17,856 nt of DNA, from positions 1-17,856 of the forward strand of contig JANWWX010000004.1 in NCBI GenBank assembly GCA_025057195.1, given 5' to 3'. Below, piece after piece: positions 1-5,811 of this stretch. The notes under the pieces are model-generated. The model was not told the origin of the DNA. It ran no database searches and saw only the letters and a list, made by a program, of their open reading frames with translations. Source of the stretch: Leptospiraceae bacterium. GTDB lineage: Bacteria; Spirochaetota; Leptospiria; Turneriellales; Turneriellaceae. The position numbers and the translations under genes were made by a program. Within the stretch, counting starts at the first letter, position 1. Each line of letters starts with the position of its first letter.

Positions 1-471
1 TAACCCCAAACCGCGGATTGCCTGTGCCAAGATTGCCGCCAAGCCAGCATCCATTGGATCGCCAAACGAAACATGCACCACAATGCCCTCGTCAAAATAG
101 GTGTCGCGGCGGTGGCGGGTGCGATCGATAATCTGGTTCGGCAATACAAAATGGCCTGGCGCAATCTCTTCTTTCAAAGAACCCACTGCTGAAAAAGCGA
201 TGATTGCCTCGCAGCCGATGAGTTTGAGCGCAGCGATATTGGCATGCGCAGGGATTTTGCTCGGCGGGATAAAATGCCCTTTGCCATGCCGCGGCAGGAA
301 TGCCAAAGCCAAAACACGCCCATTTTCCCTGTAACGGGCTAATGTGATTTTATCCGAAGGATAGCCCCACGGTGTTTTGGGATAGAGTTGGCCGGTGATT
401 TCAAGCCCCTCCACACCGTAAACCCCGGTGCCACCGATGATGCCAATATCAGCCAATTGCCGGATTTTCAT
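1..471 (-). CDS. mtnP: S-methyl-5'-thioadenosine phosphorylase family protein (partial, C-terminus beyond left edge)
   Basis: A nucleoside phosphorylase of the MTAP/PNP family, which cleaves methylthioadenosine (or a related purine nucleoside) with phosphate to give a purine base and a (methylthio)ribose-1-phosphate in methionine/purine salvage; cytoplasmic. The 157 residues present start at ATG 471 and carry the family landmarks in order: a phosphate-binding GGTGVYG loop (residues 13-19), TPWG and PSD (33-40), RHGKGH (61-66), the HANIAALK segment (76-83), SAVGSL (94-99) and the PNQIIDRT segment (111-118). The order and spacing match human MTAP closely. The start is fixed by an AGGAG site five bases upstream, lying in the last codons of pepA, whose stop is two bases away, so the pair is probably co-transcribed and coupled. 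The C-terminal residues that separate methylthioadenosine from inosine/guanosine specificity lie outside the window, so substrate is inferred. Confidence 0.9.
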   Translation of the reverse strand, partial: MKIRQLADIGIIGGTGVYGVEGLEITGQLYPKTPWGYPSDKITLARYRENGRVLALAFLPRHGKGHFIPPSKIPAHANIAALKLIGCEAIIAFSAVGSLKEEIAPGHFVLPNQIIDRTRHRRDTYFDEGIVVHVSFGDPMDAGLAAILAQAIRGLGL

Positions 472-473
472 GA

Positions 474-1964
474 TTACTCCTGTGCCAGCATCTGCCGGGC
501 AACTTCGCACAAAAGCCGCACGCCATAGCCGCTGCCCGAGGCGGTATAGACACTAAAAGGCTTTTTGATCATGGCGATGCCGGCAATGTCCAGGTGCACC
601 CATTGGCGATCTTCTTCGATGAAGAAACGCAAAAACTCGGCCGCGCTGCAGGCACCTCCGGCACGGCCACCGACGTTGTTGATGTCGGCAATGTCGGATT
701 TGAGCAGTTTGCGGTAACGTTTGCCCACGGGCAATGGCCATACTGGCTCGAGCGATTCGGCAGACGCTTTTTCCACCAGCGCCCTTGCCTGCGGGTGGTT
801 GCTAAAAAGGCCAGCATAAAAATCGCCGAGCGCAATCACGCAGGCACCTGTGAGTGTTGCCATATCGATAATGAGATCCGTGCGGTAATGCCTTTGGACA
901 TAACACAGCGCATCGGCGAGGATCAGCCGTCCCTCGGCATCGGTATTCTGCACTTCAACAGTCTTTCCGTTGAGCGCAGTGAAAACATCGCCGGGTTTGA
1001 ACGCCGTGCCTGAAGGCATGTTCTCCACCATGGCAACGGCGCACACGACGCGGATCGGCAGTTTGAGCTCCGCGATTGCGGCAAGTGCATGCAGCGCCAT
1101 CGCGCTCCCCGACATGTCGAACTTCATTTCGTGCATGTCGTTGGCGGGCTTGAGCGAAATACCACCCGTGTCAAAAGTAACCCCCTTGCCGACCAGTGCC
1201 AACGTCTTGCGTGCTTTGGGGGGATTGTATTCCACGACGATGAAGCGTGGCTCCCGCGCGGAGCCCTGGCTGACCGCTAAAATGCCACCCGCCCCCATGC
1301 GCTCCAGTTCTGCCCTGCCAAACGATTGGTAGCGGAGTTTGTAGCGGCGGGCGATGTCGGCTGCGCGCTGGTCCATACTCTGTGGCGTGATATAGTTGGC
1401 CGGCAGTGCCTGCGTTTGGCGCATCGCGTTGGTATGGTATGCCTCGGTGAGCGCAGTGTCTAAAATTTCTTCAGCGATTTTGAGCGAATTTTGTGGCACG
1501 ACAATCTCGGTGCTTTTGGCCGTGATCTGGCGGCGCTTGGCCGGTCCTTTGAGGAAATCGGTCGGGTATTCTGCTGTGCTCTGCGCCACCGCAAGCAAGC
1601 GTAGGGCATGACGCAGGCCAATCTTTTCGAGTGTGGCCGGCGAGACGATGATCTGGTAGTCCACCAGCCGTGTCGCTGCTTTGTTGAGCGCTGCGGCAAC
1701 CGTGTCGGCAAATAGGTCTATGTTCAGCTCAGCCGCCTTGCCCAAACCAACAAGGTAGCCGCGTGCCAGTGTCCCGGTCTCACCCGCTTCCGCCTTAAAA
1801 AATTCTGGCGCCTCTTTGGTGTCTTTTTGTTCTTCTTGGGTGACAAAACGCACGAACTGTTTTTTGTCGTCGGTGCTACCCACAACGCGGCAGCGGATCT
1901 TTTCAGGATAAACTAAAAAGTCGAGGGATTTTTTCGCTGCTGTGGCTTTTTTCTTCTGCGCCAT
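474..1964 (-). CDS. pepA: Leucyl aminopeptidase, M17 family
   Basis: A cytosolic dinuclear-metal aminopeptidase that removes N-terminal residues, especially leucine, from peptides during protein turnover. The 496-residue length is normal for M17 enzymes. The C-terminal catalytic domain has all expected ligands: K260 and D265 in LVGKGVTFDTGG, K272, D283 in KFDMSGSA, and the family signature NTDAEGRL at 340-347, giving D342, E344 and the catalytic R346. The N-terminal domain (about 1-170) is poorly conserved, as usual, and begins with a lysine-rich stretch. I see no strong Shine-Dalgarno sequence before the ATG. It is the first gene of a two-gene unit with the mtnP-like gene, two bases between stop and start, and is transcribed away from rlmI across a shared 109-bp spacer. 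Identification as M17 is secure; the DNA-binding role known for E. coli PepA is not implied. Confidence 0.96.
   Translation of the reverse strand: MAQKKKATAAKKSLDFLVYPEKIRCRVVGSTDDKKQFVRFVTQEEQKDTKEAPEFFKAEAGETGTLARGYLVGLGKAAELNIDLFADTVAAALNKAATRLVDYQIIVSPATLEKIGLRHALRLLAVAQSTAEYPTDFLKGPAKRRQITAKSTEIVVPQNSLKIAEEILDTALTEAYHTNAMRQTQALPANYITPQSMDQRAADIARRYKLRYQSFGRAELERMGAGGILAVSQGSAREPRFIVVEYNPPKARKTLALVGKGVTFDTGGISLKPANDMHEMKFDMSGSAMALHALAAIAELKLPIRVVCAVAMVENMPSGTAFKPGDVFTALNGKTVEVQNTDAEGRLILADALCYVQRHYRTDLIIDMATLTGACVIALGDFYAGLFSNHPQARALVEKASAESLEPVWPLPVGKRYRKLLKSDIADINNVGGRAGGACSAAEFLRFFIEEDRQWVHLDIAGIAMIKKPFSVYTASGSGYGVRLLCEVARQMLAQE
477..481 (-). promoter_or_regulatory. Shine-Dalgarno site for mtnP
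   Basis: Minus-strand AGGAG, five bases before the mtnP ATG. It sits inside the final Gln-Glu-stop codons of pepA, which supports translational coupling and fixes the mtnP start. Confidence 0.7.
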
Positions 1965-2073
1965 GCTGCAGCTTTTGTAAAATAACTCAGGTTGAAAATG
2001 ACAATGTACCTTTTACGGGCAAAAAATAAACACGCATTGGTTGCAGTGCTGTGTCGCTGCCCGGTGTGTTCCC
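1965..2073. promoter_or_regulatory. Divergent spacer between pepA and rlmI
   Basis: This AT-richer spacer must hold the promoters of both diverging genes. On the minus strand a TTGTCA (2004 to 1999) could serve as a -35 element with a weak TATTTT-like box near 1984-1979. An 8-bp palindrome GCTGCAGC (1965-1972) abuts the pepA start. No convincing plus-strand promoter can be picked by eye. Confidence 0.3.
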
Positions 2074-3249
2074 GTGGCCTTAAACCGAGTTATCCTCCAT
2101 CCAGGTCGAGAAGTGCCTGTGCGCTATGGCCATCCCTGGATTTTTTCTGGGGCGGTAAAAGACGCCAACGGGGAACGGGGATTAGTAGAAGTCTTTTCTG
2201 CGAGCGGCATCAAACTGGGCACAGCATTCCATAACCCTGGCTGCTTTTTGGCATTGCGCATGCTGGTAACAGGCGAAGAACCCTTCACTACCGAAACCTT
2301 GCTTAGGCGCATCGCCGCAGCAGTGGCCCGGCGCAAGCCACTGTGGGCTGACCATACCAACGCGCTGCGCCTTGTTTTTGCGGAAAGCGATTTCCTGCCA
2401 GGCCTTGTGGTGGACTACTACGCCGGCAGCTTGGCGTTACAGTTCAACAGTGCTTTTGCGGAATTTTTCCGTGCGGAGATTGTGGCCTGTTTAAGAGAAA
2501 CCATCAAGCCAAAAGCCGTTCATGATGCCTCCGATAACGAGGCACGCCAGCGCGAAAAGCTGCCGCCAGTCACCCCAGACGAGGTCCCAGGAGAAGTGAC
2601 CATCCAAAGCCGTGGCATTGCCTTTTGTGTGAAACCCGGTTTCGGGCAAAAAACCGGTTTTTACCTCGATCAGGCAGAAAACCGCATGCGGATTGCCAGT
2701 TTGGCCCGTGGCAAAAGGGTGCTCGACGTTTTTTGCTACAGCGGTGGCTTCAGCCTCGCCTGCCTTGCTGCGGGTGCCCACTCGGTCCTTGCCATCGATA
2801 GCTCCAAAGAAGCTTTAGCCCTCTTCGAGAAAAATTTGCAGCTCAACCGCCAAATGATCCCACACAATGCGGTTTACGAACTCCGCTGTGCTGATGCATT
2901 TGCTGAATTGCGGCGGCTCAGGGAACAAGGTCTGGAGTTTGATTTGGTGGTTTTGGATCCACCAAAGCTGGCTCCCTCCCGCGGAAAACTCGCTGCTGCT
3001 GAGCGCGCCTATAAAGACCTGAATATGTTAGCATTGCAACTGCTTGCGCCGGGTGGATACTTGGCTACGTTTTCTTGCTCTGCAGCAGTGGGTTGGGAAA
3101 AATTGCGCCAGATCCTGCATTATGCCGCACACGATGCCCGAAAAACAGTGCAGCTCGTTTCGCCGCTGGTGCAGCCAGAAGACCATCCCGTCCTTTTGGC
3201 ATTTCCAGAAAGCGAATACTTACGGGGCTATATAGGCCGCGTGCTCTGA
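2074..3249 (+). CDS. rlmI: 23S rRNA (cytosine-C5)-methyltransferase, RlmI family
   Basis: A class I SAM-dependent RNA methyltransferase of the RlmI/YccW family; E. coli RlmI makes m5C1962 in 23S rRNA. The N-terminal PUA-like domain contains the family's HPWIFSGAV segment (residues 20-28), followed by a QKTGFYLDQ motif (192-200), the SAM-binding LDVFCYSGGF (217-226), DPPK (295-298) and FSCS (333-336), where C335 is the likely catalytic cysteine. Co-linearity with E. coli RlmI is good to the C-terminus. I chose GTG 2074 because it gives an N-terminus (MALNRVILHPGRE) like other family members; an in-frame TTG at 2041 would add eleven residues that do not look conserved. Neither has a clear ribosome-binding site. 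The gene runs tail-to-tail into rnc, overlapping it by 22 bp. The exact target base is inferred from the family. Confidence 0.88.
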   Translation: MALNRVILHPGREVPVRYGHPWIFSGAVKDANGERGLVEVFSASGIKLGTAFHNPGCFLALRMLVTGEEPFTTETLLRRIAAAVARRKPLWADHTNALRLVFAESDFLPGLVVDYYAGSLALQFNSAFAEFFRAEIVACLRETIKPKAVHDASDNEARQREKLPPVTPDEVPGEVTIQSRGIAFCVKPGFGQKTGFYLDQAENRMRIASLARGKRVLDVFCYSGGFSLACLAAGAHSVLAIDSSKEALALFEKNLQLNRQMIPHNAVYELRCADAFAELRRLREQGLEFDLVVLDPPKLAPSRGKLAAAERAYKDLNMLALQLLAPGGYLATFSCSAAVGWEKLRQILHYAAHDARKTVQLVSPLVQPEDHPVLLAFPESEYLRGYIGRVL

Positions 3250-3965
3250 AGTTTACCCACGGATTCTAAGTAGGCGCGGGCAGCGTTTTGTTCCGCCTGT
3301 TTGCGCGAGCGGCCACTGCCCTCGGCGCACTTCTCACCGTTGATGTATAGTGCCACAGTGAACTCTTTCTCGTGGTCGGGGCCGACGGCGGCAATGATCT
3401 GGTATTCAGGGCGCACCTGGCTACGCCGGGCGAGGTATTCCTGCAGTGCTGATTTGTAGTCACGGCCTTCTTCAATTTTTTCAGGATGGTCCAAGATTTC
3501 TTGGAAATGGCGCAGGACAAATTCCCGCGCGGTGTCGAATCCTGCGGCCAGGAAAATAGCGCCAATGACTGCTTCGAGCGCATCCGCCAGGTTGGACGGG
3601 CGGCTCAAGCCACCGGTTGCCAGCTCCCCTTTGCCCATGCGCAAAAGCTCAGCCAGATGCAGTTTTTCGGCCACATGGCAGAGCGATGCCTCGCACACGG
3701 CGATCGATTTGAGCCGCGTCAATCCGCCCTCGTCGGTCTTGCGCCGGGTGAGGTATAACTGGTGGGCGATGATCAGGCCCAACGCCGAGTCGCCCAGGAA
3801 TTCCAGGCGCTGGTTGTGGCGGTCACTGCCGGTAGGCAATTCGCTGCGGTATTCGTTGGAATAGCTTTTGTGCGTGAGTGCTATATCAAGTAGGGGTAAA
3901 ACAGTTTCCGGCAGGTTTTCCTGTGCCAAAAACTGGCGCAGTTTCTGTTCCCGCACTTTGTCCAT
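3228..3965 (-). CDS. rnc: Ribonuclease III
   Basis: A double-stranded RNA endonuclease that processes rRNA precursors and structured mRNAs, acting as a Mg-dependent dimer. The 245-residue protein has the usual two domains. The N-terminal nuclease domain (about 5-155) has the signature RLEFLGDSAL at 53-62, giving catalytic E55 and D59, with D128 and E131 in the second conserved helix (LADALEAVIGAIF). A double-stranded RNA-binding domain follows at about 169-237, ending in the typical basic GSGRSRKQAEQNAA stretch. Start ATG 3965 is the natural family start, though no Shine-Dalgarno sequence is visible. It diverges from the thioesterase gene over a 48-bp spacer, and its last 22 bases overlap the end of rlmI on the other strand. 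The usual era neighbour is absent here. Identity is secure. Confidence 0.97.
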   Translation of the reverse strand: MDKVREQKLRQFLAQENLPETVLPLLDIALTHKSYSNEYRSELPTGSDRHNQRLEFLGDSALGLIIAHQLYLTRRKTDEGGLTRLKSIAVCEASLCHVAEKLHLAELLRMGKGELATGGLSRPSNLADALEAVIGAIFLAAGFDTAREFVLRHFQEILDHPEKIEEGRDYKSALQEYLARRSQVRPEYQIIAAVGPDHEKEFTVALYINGEKCAEGSGRSRKQAEQNAARAYLESVGKLQSTRPI

Positions 3966-4013
3966 TTAACGTAAGGTATTTTCCGCCTGTCAGGCTGTCG
4001 AGTTTAGTTTCGC
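3966..4013. promoter_or_regulatory. Divergent spacer between rnc and the thioesterase gene, with an 11-bp palindrome
   Basis: The spacer is only 48 bp, so the two promoters must lie close together or overlap. At 3985-3995 there is a perfect palindrome with a one-base centre, GCCTG-T-CAGGC, which could be an operator or a small hairpin. No clear -10/-35 pair is visible. Confidence 0.3.
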
Positions 4014-4850
4014 ATGACTGACGAATACACCGCCGTCACTCGTTTTGCGGATCTGGACACACAGCGGCATGTCACCAGCCGCACTTACGAGCAATTTGCC
4101 TTGGAAGGGCGTTACCGCCTTTTGGCGCAGTGGGGCTATAGCATGGAAAAAATCCTGGCTGAGCGCATTTACCCTGTGCCGCTTGCAGGATTTGCAAAAT
4201 TCCACCGCCAGCAGTTTCCGGGCGCAAGCCTTATGGTCAAAACCGCGGCGTTTGCCAGTGGAAAAGCGATCCACTGGCAGCATGGCATCTTCACGGCCCA
4301 AGGGGAGCTGGTGGCAGAACTCGAACTTAAAACACAACTTTTGCGGGGCAGCGAACCCATCCTCCCTGAGGGACTGCCTGCGCTTGAAAAAGTGCCGCGC
4401 TATTTTGAACTCCCGCGCTGGAGCGGCCACAACCGCCGCCTCGTGGGACTTTACACCATGCCCTATTCTGACCGCGACTTCGCCGGCCGCTACAACGTGG
4501 CTGCGCTGTGGCGGGTTTTTGAAGAGGGGCGCTGGCTCTTTGCGGAAAAAACCGGACTCACCTATGAAAAAATCGTCGAACTCGACACCACTTCGTTTTA
4601 TATGGGATCAGTTTATAATTGTTATGGTGAAATCCCAGCCGGCACAACGGTGCAGATCATGACCTGGATCGAACGTGTGGAAAAAATCCGCTACTATTTC
4701 CGCCAAGACGTGTTGCACAATGGCAGGTTGCTCATGGCGATGCGCGACGAGCAGCTGATCGTCTCGCTATCCAAATCTCGGCCGCAGCGTGCCACACCGC
4801 AGTTTCTGGAACTTTTGGGGGATTTTATCGAATTCCGGAGCGAGAGCTAA
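4014..4850 (+). CDS. Tandem hot-dog acyl-(CoA/ACP) thioesterase-like protein
   Basis: Probably hydrolyses an acyl-CoA or acyl-ACP thioester in the cytoplasm. The 278 residues read as two fused hot-dog domains. The first starts with TRFADLDTQRHV (9-20), the equivalent of the RYADTDAMGHVNN segment of 4HBT proteins; the second starts with YSDRDFAGRYN (151-161) and is followed by a long helix WRVFEEGRW, a typical hot-dog helix. Each half then has a run of beta-strand-like sequence. The usual HVNN becomes HVTS in the first half and RYN in the second, so the active site may sit in one half only or be rearranged, as in FatA/FatB-type double hot-dog enzymes. No signal peptide is present. The gene stands alone, divergent from rnc, and its stop overlaps that of the hydrolase gene by four bases. 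Fold is fairly sure; the substrate is unknown. Confidence 0.72.
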   Translation: MTDEYTAVTRFADLDTQRHVTSRTYEQFALEGRYRLLAQWGYSMEKILAERIYPVPLAGFAKFHRQQFPGASLMVKTAAFASGKAIHWQHGIFTAQGELVAELELKTQLLRGSEPILPEGLPALEKVPRYFELPRWSGHNRRLVGLYTMPYSDRDFAGRYNVAALWRVFEEGRWLFAEKTGLTYEKIVELDTTSFYMGSVYNCYGEIPAGTTVQIMTWIERVEKIRYYFRQDVLHNGRLLMAMRDEQLIVSLSKSRPQRATPQFLELLGDFIEFRSES

Positions 4851-5725
4851 CCACTGATGAAACGCTCCATCGCAGCGTTGACGGCATCAGGCTCGTCGTG
4901 CTGCAACCAGTGTGTGGCATGTGGGAAATATTCGAGCTGGCCATTGCGGCAGTACTTAAGGCTTTCTTCGGCCATGCTTGCCTCTAAAAAGCGGTCGTTT
5001 TTGCCCCACAGGATCAACGTCGGCACAATCACATCGTCCGGTTGCGGCAGCTCAGGATAGCGCACAGCCGCGCGGTACCAGTGGATCATCGTGTTGAGCG
5101 CGCCTTCTTTTTGCCAAGCGGCTTTATAGGCCTCGAGATCCTCTGTGGTGAACGAGCCGGGATTGGCCGTGGCCTGCATCGCCCGGGCAAACATATCACC
5201 ACCATCCCAAAGGAGCAGCCATGCAGGCAGAACCGGTATCTGGAAAAAATAGATATACCAACTTTTTAAGAATTGCATGGGATTAGTGAGCACTGTTTTC
5301 AGGAATGCCTGCGGGTGTGGCACGTTGAGGATCACAAGCTTTGCGATTAGGCTCGGGTGGCGGATCGCCGCAATCCAGGCCGCCATCGCTCCCCAGTCGT
5401 GGCCAACAACTGCGCACTGGCCCAGCCCAAGCTGGCGGATGATCGCCGCCACGTCTTCACCTAGTTGCACCAGTCGGTACTCAAAGACTTCCTGTGGCTT
5501 GTCGCTGTCGTTATAGCCGCGCTGGTCTGGCACCACCACGCGGTAGCCACGCCTGGCGAAGTAAGGGATCTGTTTGCGCCAGCCATACCAAAACTCAGGA
5601 AAACCATGCAGGAAAATTATGGGGGTACCCTCCTCGTTGCCAGCACAACGGACGCTGAGGCAGTAGCCGTCGCTGGTGCGCACCACGCATTGTTCCAATT
5701 CCACTCCAGGGATTTGTACGGCCAT
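4847..5725 (-). CDS. Alpha/beta hydrolase, soluble epoxide hydrolase-like
   Basis: A 292-residue alpha/beta-hydrolase of the epoxide hydrolase/haloalkane dehalogenase branch. It has the oxyanion motif HGFPEFW (40-46), a DQRGYNDSDKP segment (67-77) typical of epoxide hydrolases, a nucleophile elbow GHDWG with D110 as nucleophile, a charge-relay acid D244 in WGKNDRF, and a catalytic histidine, H272 (or H269), in HATHWLQHDEP. The use of Asp rather than Ser as nucleophile, together with HGFP and lid tyrosines (for example Y217 in HWYRAA), favours epoxide hydrolysis over esterase activity. I chose ATG 5725 over an upstream in-frame start at 5890, because the 55 extra residues are low-complexity, lack homology-like pattern, and would overlap the opposite-strand gene. 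No signal peptide. It diverges from the glycosidase-like gene and ends tail-to-tail with the thioesterase gene. Confidence 0.88.
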   Translation of the reverse strand: MAVQIPGVELEQCVVRTSDGYCLSVRCAGNEEGTPIIFLHGFPEFWYGWRKQIPYFARRGYRVVVPDQRGYNDSDKPQEVFEYRLVQLGEDVAAIIRQLGLGQCAVVGHDWGAMAAWIAAIRHPSLIAKLVILNVPHPQAFLKTVLTNPMQFLKSWYIYFFQIPVLPAWLLLWDGGDMFARAMQATANPGSFTTEDLEAYKAAWQKEGALNTMIHWYRAAVRYPELPQPDDVIVPTLILWGKNDRFLEASMAEESLKYCRNGQLEYFPHATHWLQHDEPDAVNAAMERFISG

Positions 5726-5811
5726 GCCGGTCGCAGGCAAGTTTTTGCCATCGCTGAAAAGCAGATTCTGCTTTTGTGCCTGTGCACAGCACGGACTTTG
5801 TCCTGATCCGG
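5726..5811. promoter_or_regulatory. Divergent spacer with two adjacent perfect palindromes
   Basis: This 86-bp spacer between the hydrolase and glycosidase-like genes holds an inverted repeat with 8-bp arms and a 3-base loop (AAAAGCAG-ATT-CTGCTTTT, 5757-5775) and, four bases on, a perfect 10-bp palindrome CTGTGCACAG (5780-5789). Their placement between two diverging starts suggests regulator-binding sites. No regulator gene lies in the window. Confidence 0.4.
5757..5775. repeat. Inverted repeat, 8-bp arms, 3-bp loop
   Basis: Perfect arms AAAAGCAG and CTGCTTTT flank ATT. It resembles an operator or, on either strand, a short hairpin ending in four Ts. Because both flanking genes point away from it, a terminator role is less likely. 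Confidence 0.5.
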
